Shown here one piece after another: positions 17,943-27,850 of a stretch of DNA of 39,403 bases. The notes under the pieces are model-generated. The model worked only from the letters and a program-made list of their open reading frames with translations, was not told where the DNA came from and searched no databases. Location of the stretch: positions 1-39,403 of the forward strand of contig JAQWMV010000153.1 in NCBI GenBank assembly GCA_029246605.1, given 5' to 3'. This DNA comes from Pseudomonadales bacterium. GTDB taxonomy: Bacteria > Pseudomonadota > Gammaproteobacteria > Pseudomonadales > Azotimanducaceae. Both the position numbers and the translations under genes were made by a program. The number at the start of each line of letters is the position of its first letter. Position 1 is the first letter of the stretch.

Positions 17943-19068
17943 GTGGTGCGAAGAAAGATTATAGCAGTTCAAGTACGAAATCAGCATAATCAGAAATTGC
18001 TTGATTTCCGACCTCACTGTCTCTGTAGAGAACGCCGTCGGAGGCGGTCGTCAGGCGCAATATTTACCACAGGGAAAACTGGTGACAGAAGACGAGTTTT
18101 TTTATCCGATCTGTGCAATCCACAAAGCATTTTATTTTTGGTGCTGATTACTGAGCTTCTTGTATTGGTACTAACACTGGCAAATTCCAGTCTGGTCAAC
18201 TTCTCATGGGGTAGTCTTGGTGTTACCTCGCTCTTCGTGCAATGGATTGTACTCGCTTCAGCTGCACTGCTTTGTAATTTGCGTTCTTGGTTAGCCAAAC
18301 AATATCTTATAAAGTCAGTATTGATAGCCTATATCCTGGTTCTAGCAATTACGTTGATTGTGAGTGTTATAGGTGAGTGGATCCTGCGGGGTTCAGAGCC
18401 CTGGCGAATGGAGACATACGGCAGGATTGTCAGGAACCTGGTCATCGCAGCGATAATGAGTGGCATCGCGTTTCGCTACCTGTTTTTACAGTATCAGCTA
18501 CGGTGCCAGGAGCAGGCAGAACTCAATGCTCGCATTCAGGAATTGCAATCAAGGATACGTCCTCACTTTCTATTCAATAGCATGAATATTATTGCCAGTT
18601 TGATTAGCGTTGCCCCGGATCTTGCTGAGCAGGTGGTTGAATACCTGTCGGAATTGTTCCGTGCTAGCTTAAGCGATATGACTAATGAGCCGGTGCCGCT
18701 GGCGCAGGAGCTCGCGCTCTGCCAAAAGTATGCCCATATTGAGAGTCTGCGACTTGATGATCGCTTACAGCTTGAATGGCAAATCGATGTCGACGTGAAT
18801 GAGGTTCGCATTCCCATGCTGACATTGCAGCCATTGCTGGAAAATGCGATATATCATGGTATACAACCATTACCTGAGGGGGTTGGTCACTGTAATAATC
18901 AAGGAGCTGGCGGGAAAGTTACAGATAGATATCACTAATCCCATCGCTGTTGATGATCATTCCCGTCAACATGGTAAGCGAATGGCGCTGGAAAATATTC
19001 GTCATCGTTTGCAGGCGGTGTACGGCAGCGAGGCTGAGATCATTACGGCACAGGATCATGAATTTTAA
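17943..19068 (+). pseudogene. algZ: algZ (fimS), sensor histidine kinase of the LytS type, frameshifted
   Basis: A membrane sensor paired with AlgR. The recognisable protein starts near FLSDLCNPQSILFLVLITE. It has four hydrophobic segments, then the His_kinase box RIRPHFLFNSMN (His208 from 17943), then LTLQPLLENAIYHGIQPLPEG. At a run of five G (18879-18883) the frame must shift by one base. Dropping one G gives PEGLVTVIIKELAG and continues MALENIRHRLQAVYGSEAE to a stop at 19068. The end still looks short. A second shift at the four T near 19063 would read EFNSLSFF and end at 19135. Both events are in homopolymers, so sequencing error is likely. The true start is unclear because the first 50 codons are Arg-rich and atypical. 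Confidence 0.85.
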
Positions 19069-19239
19069 TTCGCTATCCTTTTTCGCTGGCGATCTCACAA
19101 CACTAGTAAGCCTAGCCAGAGAGGCCTATCGGTAGGCAAATTCAGGCGAACTGTGACTGAGTTCACATTTCTCGAAGATTGACGTTAAATTTCCTTTTTT
19201 TGTGCAGTACGTCGCAGTTTTGTAGCCAAAAAGGCGTAA

Positions 19240-19280
19240 TTTGCGTGTTATGGAGTTCCTTCACTTGAAGGAAACGCAAA
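19240..19280 (+). promoter_or_regulatory. Nested inverted repeat just upstream of algR
   Basis: The inner repeat TTCCTTCA (19256-19263) with TGAAGGAA (19266-19273) is perfect, with a 2-base centre. An outer pair TTTGCGT (19240-19246) with ACGCAAA (19274-19280) encloses it, leaving a 9-base bulge on the left. It ends 20 bases before the algR ATG. It could be an operator or an RNA hairpin near the ribosome binding site. Confidence 0.5.
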
Positions 19281-19300
19281 ATGTAAAGGGGTGAAGGCCG

Positions 19301-20026
19301 ATGAAAGTGCTAGTAGTTGACGACGAGAAACTCGCTAGAGAGCGTCTGCAGAGGATTATATCTACGCTTGATAATTACGAGATTGTCGCTGAGGCGGTCA
19401 GGAAAGCGGTCGAGCATTCACCGGATATCGTGCTTCTGGATATTCGTATGCCGGGTAGCGATGGCCTGCAAGCGGCGGATCAGTTGGCGGGATTGGCATC
19501 TCCACCCGCGGTGATATTTTGTACCGCATTTGCAGAGCATGCTATCGATGCTTTTGATGTTAGCGCTGCAGGTTACCTGCTAAAACCAATCCGCAGGGAT
19601 GTCCTGATTGATACGTTAAGCAAAATCGGGACAGTCAATTCAGTACAAAGACGGGCAGTAACCGGGGTGGATGAAGTCAGTCATGATTGTCGGGCTAGAA
19701 CTCATACCAGCGCCAAAACTCGCCGGGGCATAGAGTTAATACCTTTTGCGGAAGTCCAGTTCTTTCAGGCTGACCATAAGTACGTCACCGTACGCCATGA
19801 AAGCGGAGAGGTGCTTATTGATGACACGCTGCGAGGCCTGGAAGCTGAGTTTGGAGAGAAACTCGTGCGTATTCATCGCAATGCACTGGTGATGACTGAC
19901 CATCTCGAAGGTATTGAGCGCGACACGTCGGGTCATTATCGAGTAAGAATGCGGGGTATTGACGAAAAACTTGATGTTAGCCGTCGTCACGTGTCTGGCC
20001 TGCGACGTTTGGTACAAACTCTGTAA
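19301..20026 (+). CDS. algR: LytTR-type response regulator AlgR
   Basis: A DNA-binding response regulator. The receiver domain has the acidic pair Asp7-Asp8, phospho-acceptor Asp47 in IVLLDIRMPG and the lysine in GYLLKPIR. The C-terminal LytTR domain runs from about residue 145 (KTRRGIELIPFAEVQFF, ADHKYVTVRH, VRIHRNALV, DVSRRHVSGLRRL). Compared with P. aeruginosa AlgR, the stretch between NYEIVAEA and HSPDIVLLD is about seven residues short, shortening the second helix of the receiver; this is my alignment by eye. The ribosome binding site AAGGGGTGAAGG precedes the ATG. The hemC gene follows after about 70 bases. Confidence 0.92.
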   Translation: MKVLVVDDEKLARERLQRIISTLDNYEIVAEAVRKAVEHSPDIVLLDIRMPGSDGLQAADQLAGLASPPAVIFCTAFAEHAIDAFDVSAAGYLLKPIRRDVLIDTLSKIGTVNSVQRRAVTGVDEVSHDCRARTHTSAKTRRGIELIPFAEVQFFQADHKYVTVRHESGEVLIDDTLRGLEAEFGEKLVRIHRNALVMTDHLEGIERDTSGHYRVRMRGIDEKLDVSRRHVSGLRRLVQTL

Positions 20027-20094
20027 AAAGGTCAGTCGCCGCAGAAATGAACTGTGCTAACCTTTGGTTTTAACGGCCTACGGTAACCTGTTCA

Positions 20095-21024
20095 ATGACC
20101 CAAATCCTTCGAATTGCGACCAGGCAAAGCACCTTGGCGCTTTGGCAGGCCAACTACGTCCGTGACCTACTGCTGGAATCAAATTCAGCGCTACAGGTCG
20201 AAATTATCGGGTTTACCACTGAGGGAGATCGCAACCAGCGTAGTCCTCTCAGCCAGATCGGCGGTAAAGGCCTCTTCGTCAAAGAGCTTGAACTTGCATT
20301 GTTAAATGGCAGTGCGGATATAGCCGTACATTCCATGAAAGACGTCCCAAGCGAATTGCCAGCGGGGCTTGAAATCGCCGTGATCTGTGAACGAGCCGAC
20401 CCGCGAGACGCACTGATAACAAGGGATGGCTCTACGCTAAAAGATTTTGGTAGCAAGGCCAGCATAGGAACCTCCAGCCTAAGGCGTCGACTTCAGTTAC
20501 AGCAGAAACTCCCTCACCTCGATTATCTGGATTTACGTGGCAATGTAGATACCAGGATAGGCAAGCTCGATGATGGACTTTACGACGGGATCATACTGGC
20601 CACGGCTGGTCTCAGTCGCTTGGGTCTTGCAGATCGGATATCAGAAATCATCCCAGTAAATGTGTGCCTACCGTCTGCAGGGCAAGGCGCAGTTGGCATC
20701 GAATGTCGATCAGATGATCAGCTTGTAAAGTCTGTAATTGCACCGCTCAATCATGAGGATACTAAGCTTTGTGTGACAACGGAGAGAGCAGTTACGGCAC
20801 AACTCGGTGCCAATTGTACGTTGCCCATTGCTGTGTATGCAGATTTGCAGGGAGGGCAAATTAGTTTGCATTCGTTCGTTAGCGATCAATCTGGAAAAAC
20901 TATATTGAAGAGAGCCGCTATGGGCCAAAGGATCGACAGCCTGCATATTGCTGAGGAGGTCGCGTCAGGCCTGATGAGTGAAGGTGCAGCAGCACTGATT
21001 GCTGATGAGGGAGGGCAACAATGA
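20095..21024 (+). CDS. hemC: Porphobilinogen deaminase
   Basis: Joins four porphobilinogens into hydroxymethylbilane for haem synthesis. The dipyrromethane-cofactor cysteine is Cys241 (LGANCTLPIAVYA), the catalytic aspartate is in HSMKDVP, and the arginine cluster is IGTSSLRRRLQL. At 309 aa the length is normal. It is the first gene of the hemCDXY cluster and overlaps hemD as ATGA. Confidence 0.96.
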   Translation: MTQILRIATRQSTLALWQANYVRDLLLESNSALQVEIIGFTTEGDRNQRSPLSQIGGKGLFVKELELALLNGSADIAVHSMKDVPSELPAGLEIAVICERADPRDALITRDGSTLKDFGSKASIGTSSLRRRLQLQQKLPHLDYLDLRGNVDTRIGKLDDGLYDGIILATAGLSRLGLADRISEIIPVNVCLPSAGQGAVGIECRSDDQLVKSVIAPLNHEDTKLCVTTERAVTAQLGANCTLPIAVYADLQGGQISLHSFVSDQSGKTILKRAAMGQRIDSLHIAEEVASGLMSEGAAALIADEGGQQ

Positions 21025-21746
21025 CAGGCAGAGGCGTTATTCTGACCCGACCAATAGGTTACAACAGCGAATTTATGCGTCGCATAACTGACGCCGGGTA
21101 TCATGGGGTTGAGCGACCGTTGTTGACGATTGAGGAAGTTGTACCGGACGATTTATCCAAGGCACGTGTTGTCAATTTGGATCAGTATGACGTGGTGGTG
21201 TTCGTCAGTCGTAATGCCGTGCGATATGGTATGCCTCACCTCACTGGCCGCTGGCCACAATGGCCGGAGGCGCTTAGATGGTGTGCGGTTGGCGCACAGA
21301 CAGCTGATGAACTGCAGCGCTATGATCTTAATGCGATCTATCCTGAGAATGAGGGCGCGCAGGGCCTGCTTTCTGCCATGGACTGGCAGGGTGCTGACAA
21401 AGTTTTGATTGTTAGGGGTAAAGGGGGGCTTGCGACCCTGCGGGATGGGCTTGAAGCGCGGGCTATTACGGTAGACTATTTGGAGGTCTATGAGCGTGTG
21501 GGCAACCCGCATGTAACGTTGCATCAGGAAGTGATCGATTTGCGACTCGATGTTGTTGTTTTGACTTCCGGTGAAGGGGTAGACCCTTTGTGTGCGTCAA
21601 TTGCCGAGGATGTGTTAAGCGAAATGACCATTGTTGTGCCGAGTGAACGAATCAGGGAAGCGCTGGTTGCAAAAGGCCTGAACAATATTCTTGTGAGCGG
21701 AAGTACCAGTGATGAAGCAATGCTAACGACCCTGGCGTCGATTTAA
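21021..21746 (+). CDS. hemD: Uroporphyrinogen-III synthase
   Basis: Closes hydroxymethylbilane with inversion of ring D. The family is poorly conserved. Visible marks are the N-terminal GVILTRP, then YDVVVFVSRNAVRYGM, then VLIVRGKGGLATLRDGLEARA and VVVLTSGEGVDPLC. Length 241 aa, normal. It overlaps hemC by four bases and precedes hemX, which confirms the call. Confidence 0.9.
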   Translation: MTGRGVILTRPIGYNSEFMRRITDAGYHGVERPLLTIEEVVPDDLSKARVVNLDQYDVVVFVSRNAVRYGMPHLTGRWPQWPEALRWCAVGAQTADELQRYDLNAIYPENEGAQGLLSAMDWQGADKVLIVRGKGGLATLRDGLEARAITVDYLEVYERVGNPHVTLHQEVIDLRLDVVVLTSGEGVDPLCASIAEDVLSEMTIVVPSERIREALVAKGLNNILVSGSTSDEAMLTTLASI

Positions 21747-21755
21747 GGATGACCT

Positions 21756-22769
21756 ATGTCTGAACAGGAAAACCAGCGCAGTACTCGATCCCCCGTCAGT
21801 TGGATCGCCATGGTGCTATCGTTTACGGCACTTGGTGTCGCGGGATATGCTGTTTTTTTGTGGCAGGGAAGTGCCGGGAATGTCATGTCAATCAATCAAG
21901 ACATTGCAGCGCTCAGTCAACGTCTCAAGGCGCAGGACAGCACACGCCGAGATGAGCAGGAGGCATTTGCCCTGCTCCAGCGCACCCAGGAGGAAAACCT
22001 TGAACAATTGCGGTCACATCTAGATGCTGCTGTTCAGCAACTTCAACAGGATCGACAAACGACCCGTAGCGATTGGTTTCTCGCTGAAGTTGAGTATTTA
22101 TTACGAATCGCAAACCAACGTGTGTTGATGGACAAAGATCCAGCGAGTGCAATTGCGTTGCTCCAGGCAGCGGATCAAATACTGGCGGAAAATAACACCA
22201 ACAGCCACTTGCTGCGCAGTACTATCGCTCAGGATATGGCAAACCTGCAAGCTGCAGAACGACTTGATGTGGCAGGCATTTACCTGGCGATTGCAGCACA
22301 GATTCGCCTTGTCGATGGGTTACAACGAACAGTACATCGTTTTGCACCCGAGATACCAGAGAAGGCGCGGGGCACACCGACCGAAACGGGAATCTGGTCT
22401 ACAGTGAGCCACCTCGGTGATCGGTTTACCAGTGTATTACTACGATATGTGGATTTTCGGCGCACCACAGAAAAGATCAGTCCAATACTGCCGCCAGACG
22501 AGGAATACTATCTGCGTCAGAACCTCATCTTAAGTTTGCAGCAAGCACAAATGGGATTGCTTCGTGAGCGACCCGTTGTCTTTTCGACTTCCTTTTCGGA
22601 TGCCAGCGCATGGCTAGGGGAATACTTCGATCCTGATCACCCGCTTACGCTAGCGATGCAAGCGGTGTTTGAAGAGTTACAGGCAGTAAACGTCGCCTAT
22701 GATTTACCGGATGCATCTGCATCGCTGCGGGAAGTCAGAGCGCTCTCTCGCAGTCAGGTAGCGCAATGA
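21756..22769 (+). CDS. hemX: HemX-like membrane protein
   Basis: A 337-aa protein with one N-terminal transmembrane helix (about residues 17-35, SWIAMVLSFTALGVAGYAVFL). A coiled-coil segment follows (DIAALSQRLKAQDSTRRDEQE), then the family region SDWFLAEVEYLLRIANQRVLM and, near residue 245, EEYYLRQNLILSLQQAQMGLL. This is the HemX type of gammaproteobacteria, once annotated as a uroporphyrinogen methyltransferase but lacking such a domain here. Its role in haem synthesis is not established. It overlaps hemY as ATGA. Confidence 0.87.
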   Translation: MSEQENQRSTRSPVSWIAMVLSFTALGVAGYAVFLWQGSAGNVMSINQDIAALSQRLKAQDSTRRDEQEAFALLQRTQEENLEQLRSHLDAAVQQLQQDRQTTRSDWFLAEVEYLLRIANQRVLMDKDPASAIALLQAADQILAENNTNSHLLRSTIAQDMANLQAAERLDVAGIYLAIAAQIRLVDGLQRTVHRFAPEIPEKARGTPTETGIWSTVSHLGDRFTSVLLRYVDFRRTTEKISPILPPDEEYYLRQNLILSLQQAQMGLLRERPVVFSTSFSDASAWLGEYFDPDHPLTLAMQAVFEELQAVNVAYDLPDASASLREVRALSRSQVAQ

Positions 22770-23905
22770 AACGCCTGGCGATTATCTCACTCTGCTGCGT
22801 GTTATTTGCCGGCTGGCTGGGAACGCTGGTCGCCAGGGATCCTGGCTACGTGCTCATTGCGTATCAGGACTACCGGTTCCAGACCAGCCTCTGGATCATG
22901 GTTGCGCTGGTTTGGGTCACCGCTGTTGCCTTGTACTATTTGTTTCGCTTGCTACGCCTCGTGTTGGTTAGTCAATCATCCCTTCGGGATTGGCAGGCTG
23001 GACGAAAAGCAAAACGGGCCCATGAACTAACCCATAAAGGAATGGCGTTGCTGGCATCTGGTGAGTATTCCCGGGCTGAGAAATATTTGTTGAGCGGTGC
23101 AGACCAAACTGATCAGCCTGGCACCTACTACCTCGCTGCTGCCAAAGCTGCTGAAGCACAGCAGGATAGCGAACAGCGCGAAACGCTGTTGAGAAAAGCG
23201 GTAGAGGTGGATGATGAACTTAGTACAGCAGCATCCGTTAGCGCTGCAGAGATGGCGGCCACGCGTGGTGATTGGCAGCGCTGTCTTGATAGTCTGCGGA
23301 ACGTCAAAGCAAATGATCTGGTGCTAAGACTGCAGAAGCGAGCTCTTTGTGAACTAGAAGACTGGCAGACATTGGTTGATCTGTTACCGGTGTTGCGAAG
23401 CGCAGGTTTGGTTTCCTTTGAATTTGAAAAGACCCTGGCACTGCACAGGCTTGCCGCCAAAAACCTGTATGACGACAGCAGGACGAGGCTATATAAAAAA
23501 CTTGATGATCGTGTTCGCGTTGATCCAGAGGTCGTGATGTGTTTTGTGCAATCAATGATTGACGAACGTACGGCGGAGGTCAACCTACGCCGGGCAATCA
23601 AGAAGGACTGGCAACCTCAATACATTCAGGCCTATGCGGCGCTAGGCTCGATGACACTGACAACGCGCATAAAACAGGCAGAATTCTGGCTAAAAAAACA
23701 TGACGATGCTGATGTCAATTTCGCCTTGGCTACGATGTATGAGAAAGCTGGTGAACATGAAAAGGCTCGAGCCGCATGTCAGAAAAGCATTGATCAAACA
23801 CCGTCGCAGAGAAGTGTTGCGATGATGGCAAATTACCTGGCGAATGATGGTGAATATGCTGCCAGCAACGATTATCTGAAGCAGGCAATGACGCTGGTTA
23901 ACTAG
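22766..23905 (+). CDS. hemY: HemY, TPR-containing membrane protein
   Basis: A 379-aa protein with two N-terminal transmembrane helices (about residues 2-20 and 40-62) and a cytoplasmic tetratricopeptide-like region. Visible repeats include KGMALLASGEYSRAEKYLLS, TYYLAAAKAAEAQ and ALATMYEKAGEHEKARAACQ. This is the proteobacterial HemY of the hemCDXY operon, not the protoporphyrinogen oxidase given the same name in Gram-positives. The stop is TAG, and the next gene is convergent. Confidence 0.9.
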   Translation: MKRLAIISLCCVLFAGWLGTLVARDPGYVLIAYQDYRFQTSLWIMVALVWVTAVALYYLFRLLRLVLVSQSSLRDWQAGRKAKRAHELTHKGMALLASGEYSRAEKYLLSGADQTDQPGTYYLAAAKAAEAQQDSEQRETLLRKAVEVDDELSTAASVSAAEMAATRGDWQRCLDSLRNVKANDLVLRLQKRALCELEDWQTLVDLLPVLRSAGLVSFEFEKTLALHRLAAKNLYDDSRTRLYKKLDDRVRVDPEVVMCFVQSMIDERTAEVNLRRAIKKDWQPQYIQAYAALGSMTLTTRIKQAEFWLKKHDDADVNFALATMYEKAGEHEKARAACQKSIDQTPSQRSVAMMANYLANDGEYAASNDYLKQAMTLVN

Positions 23906-23929
23906 AGCAGAGGCGGACAGAAACTAGTT

Positions 23930-24652
23930 TTAGCCATTTGTTGTTCTGGGCGCGTAGGTGAATACATCTGAAAACATATTTTCCGGTGGCATGCCGCGCG
24001 CGACAAAGGTGTCCAGAGTCGCATAGACCATGCCTGGGCTACCCCCGAGGTAGACAGTAACATCCTTCAGGTCAGTAAAATCCTCCAATGCTACGTTGCC
24101 TACCAGGCCGGTTCGTCCGGTCCAGTCGGGTGAAGTCTCGGGTTCGCTAATGACGGGTTCGTAATGGAAGTGAGAATTATCTTTCTGCCATTGTCGGCAT
24201 AGCGAGTCCAAATACAAATCCTGGTGAGTAAGGACTCCCCAATAAAGATATACCGGTTTCCTGTGCCCCAGGTGCTGCAGATGTTCAGAGATACTTTTCA
24301 TCTGTGTTATGCCGGTGCTTGCAGCGAGCAGAATTAACGGTTTGTCTGGAGCTGATTCGACGTAACAGTCCCCTTTGGGTGCATTGATAAGAATTTCCTG
24401 CGACGTATCCAGCAAGTGTTCTATATCATCGGAATCCGATGAGTCGGGTGTGGGACGGATATGCAGTTCTATCGAATCACTAACGTGTGGTGCGTTGGCG
24501 ATTGAAAATGGACATCTTTTGTCCGGCAAAATGATCTCAAGATATTGCCCTGCCTTGAAATGCAGCGGCTGCTCTGGAGTCAACACTAATCGGCGCGTAT
24601 CGCTGTTGTAATACTCCAGCGATTTTACGAGGCAGTCGATATGTTTTGACAT
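23930..24652 (-). CDS. NAD(P)H-flavin reductase, Fre-like
   Basis: A 240-aa ferredoxin-reductase-fold protein without an iron-sulfur domain. The flavin-binding motif is CPFSIANAP (the RxYS-type motif), the nucleotide-binding segment is LLAASTGITQMKSI, and the C-terminal part has VYLGGSPGMVYATLDTFVARG. This matches Fre/LuxG-type flavin reductases and the related proteins often annotated as CDP-6-deoxy-glucoseen reductase. In pseudomonads such a gene sits near rho and ubiD; ubiD is absent here. A luciferase-like monooxygenase lies a few kilobases away, and whether they act together is not shown. Confidence 0.78.
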   Translation of the reverse strand: MSKHIDCLVKSLEYYNSDTRRLVLTPEQPLHFKAGQYLEIILPDKRCPFSIANAPHVSDSIELHIRPTPDSSDSDDIEHLLDTSQEILINAPKGDCYVESAPDKPLILLAASTGITQMKSISEHLQHLGHRKPVYLYWGVLTHQDLYLDSLCRQWQKDNSHFHYEPVISEPETSPDWTGRTGLVGNVALEDFTDLKDVTVYLGGSPGMVYATLDTFVARGMPPENMFSDVFTYAPRTTNG

Positions 24653-24784
24653 TTACGTGATTACCATCCGAAGTTTCCAGAACAGGACTAAACTAGATTC
24701 CGTCCAGCAATTCGACAACTTGAAGCGACATTCCAAAGGAGCTATCAGAAACTATTGGCTCGGCCTCTGATCCTTGGACAAGAA

Positions 24785-26044
24785 CTAGCTTCTCTTCATG
24801 GCTGAGAAAAATTCTTCGTTGGTTTTTGTCTTACGCAATCTATCCAACAAAAATTCAATGGCAGCAAGATCATCCATTTCGTGAAGAATCTTACGCAGGA
24901 TCCAGACTTTCTGTAATTGCTCATCCGTCATCAGCAATTCTTCTTTTCGAGTACCAGATCGTCGGATATTAATGGCAGGGTAAACACGCTTTTCAGCGAT
25001 CTTACGCTCCAGGTGTAGCTCTAGATTACCTGTGCCCTTGAACTCCTCGTAGATGACTTCGTCCATCTTCGAGCCGGTGTCGATAAGACAGGTAGCAATG
25101 ATGGTTAAGCTAGCACCCTCTTCCAAATTCCTGGCTGCGCCAAAAAATCTCTTGGGTCGTTCCAGTGCATGGGCATCAACACCACCGGTCAGTACTTTCC
25201 CGGAAGCCGGGATAACGGTGTTGTAGGCTCTTGCAAGACGTGTAATTGAATCCAATAAGATAATGACATCGGTTTTATGTTCTACTAGTCGTTTGGCCTT
25301 TTCGATAACCATTTCCGCAACCTGTACGTGTCGTGAAGGTGGCTCATCGAAGGTGCTGGCGACAACTTCGCCACGTACCAGACGTTGCATCTCCGTGACT
25401 TCCTCAGGACGCTCATCGATTAACAGAACGATGAGATGACACTCAGGATTGTTGCGCATAATGGATTGCGCCACGTTTTGTAAAATAAGTGTTTTACCGG
25501 CTTTCGGTGGCGATACGATTAATCCACGCTGGCCTTTACCGATGGGCGCCGTTAGATCAATGATTCTGGCGGTTAGGTCTTCCGTACTGCCATTTCCAGC
25601 TTCCAGACACAACGGAATATCAGGATGCAGCGGTGTGAGGTTCTCAAATAGAATCTTGTTTTTGGACTCGCTCGGGTCGGTAAAATTGATCTGATCAACT
25701 TTCAAAAGCGCAAAATAACGCTCACTGTCCTTAGGCGGCCTGATTTTGCCAGATACCGTGTCCCCTGTTCTTAAGTTGAAGCGCCGTATCTGACTGGGTG
25801 AAACGTAGATATCATCCGGGCCTGCAAGGTATGAGCTGTCGGGTGATCGTAGGAAGCCAAATCCATCCTGTAGAATTTCAAGAGTCCCATCGCCAAAGAT
25901 GGATTCACCGCTCTTGGCGTGTTTGCGTAAGACATTGGCGATAATTTCTTGTTTTCGAGAGCGACCGAGGTTGTCCATTCCCATCTCGTGGGCGATTTCT
26001 AGTAATTCGGGTATAGGTTTAGCTTTTAGATCAGTTAGATTCAT
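24785..26044 (-). CDS. rho: Transcription termination factor Rho
   Basis: A hexameric RNA helicase that ends transcripts. The N-terminal helix bundle ([22 protein letters not shown]) leads into the cold-shock-like RNA-binding domain with GFGFLRS. The ATPase domain has Walker A SPPKAGKT, then [18 protein letters not shown], then the Q/R-loop region ([37 protein letters not shown]). At 419 aa it is the same length as E. coli Rho. It lies downstream of trxA, a common order. Confidence 0.98.
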   Translation of the reverse strand: MNLTDLKAKPIPELLEIAHEMGMDNLGRSRKQEIIANVLRKHAKSGESIFGDGTLEILQDGFGFLRSPDSSYLAGPDDIYVSPSQIRRFNLRTGDTVSGKIRPPKDSERYFALLKVDQINFTDPSESKNKILFENLTPLHPDIPLCLEAGNGSTEDLTARIIDLTAPIGKGQRGLIVSPPKAGKTLILQNVAQSIMRNNPECHLIVLLIDERPEEVTEMQRLVRGEVVASTFDEPPSRHVQVAEMVIEKAKRLVEHKTDVIILLDSITRLARAYNTVIPASGKVLTGGVDAHALERPKRFFGAARNLEEGASLTIIATCLIDTGSKMDEVIYEEFKGTGNLELHLERKIAEKRVYPAINIRRSGTRKEELLMTDEQLQKVWILRKILHEMDDLAAIEFLLDRLRKTKTNEEFFSAMKRS

Positions 26045-26295
26045 GAGTAGGTTTTTTTTGAGTTAAGGAAAGAAAATACGCGACTGCGCTAAGTTGTTAG
26101 TAAATTAGGTTTTTGTGGTTTGTAACGAAAATTTGGAAAGAATGATTACGAAGCCGTGTTAAGTCTTTCTAAGATATTACCTTGATTTGGGGGGTTTCGA
26201 ATCATTAACATTCGTTGAATGACGCTAAAATGCGATGTTTGAGGAGACTTGTCAACCTTTTTTCTTAGGAATGATTGACTCATCTCCCTTGGAAA
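26045..26295 (-). promoter_or_regulatory. rho leader region
   Basis: About 250 bases between trxA and rho with no convincing gene. On the minus strand a perfect -35 box TTGACA (26255-26250) is present, but only poor -10 boxes follow at 17-19 bases. The leader after it is AT-rich and C-rich in places. In E. coli rho has a long leader subject to autogenous attenuation, so a similar leader is likely. I saw no clear leader-peptide frame. Confidence 0.4.
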
Positions 26296-26619
26296 TCAGA
26301 TGCTGCTATCGAGAAAAGCAGTTAGTTGTGATTTTGACAGGGCCCCAACTTTGGTTGCCTCGACTGCTCCATTCTTGAACAACATCAATGTAGGAATTCC
26401 ACGGATACCGTATTTAGGAGGGGTATCTTCGTTTGCATCGATATCGAGCTTGCAGATTTTGATTTTGCCGTCGTATTCAGAGGCAATTTCTTCGAGTACG
26501 GGCGCAATTACTTTACAGGGCCCACACCATTCAGCCCAATAATCAACCAGTACTGGCAAATCGGAACTAAGTACTTCGCTTTCAAAAGTGTCATCAGAGA
26601 CATGATTGATGTCTGACAT
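26296..26619 (-). CDS. trxA: Thioredoxin 1
   Basis: A general cytoplasmic disulfide reductase. The active site is WAEWCGPCK (Cys32 and Cys35), with the cis-proline in [14 protein letters not shown]. At 107 aa it is full length. GGAG precedes the ATG by about six bases. It lies upstream of rho on the same strand, as in E. coli and Pseudomonas. Confidence 0.97.
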   Translation of the reverse strand: MSDINHVSDDTFESEVLSSDLPVLVDYWAEWCGPCKVIAPVLEEIASEYDGKIKICKLDIDANEDTPPKYGIRGIPTLMLFKNGAVEATKVGALSKSQLTAFLDSSI

Positions 26620-26738
26620 GGTTACTCCAAAAAAAGTGCGTTAAAAAGATAGAGTCATATCCTAAGCCGCCACTCAAAATTTAACAATCCCTAGAGCGGA
26701 AAACAGACGAATCGATGACCCATTGGTCTAAAAAAATG

Positions 26739-27767
<1,029 letters not shown>

Positions 27768-27790
27768 CTATCTTGTCATTCGCTCGTTTG

Positions 27791-27819
27791 TTTACATAGA
27801 TTTAGCTAAAGGCTTTAAT
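27791..27819 (+). promoter_or_regulatory. Sigma-70 type promoter of the LLM oxidoreductase gene
   Basis: TTTACA (27791-27796), a 17-base spacer and TTTAAT (27814-27819) each match consensus at five of six positions. The predicted start site is near 27826, 25 bases before the ATG at 27851. Confidence 0.6.
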
Positions 27820-27850
27820 TAAATGCCATTACCTTACTCTGGGCTAGCTT

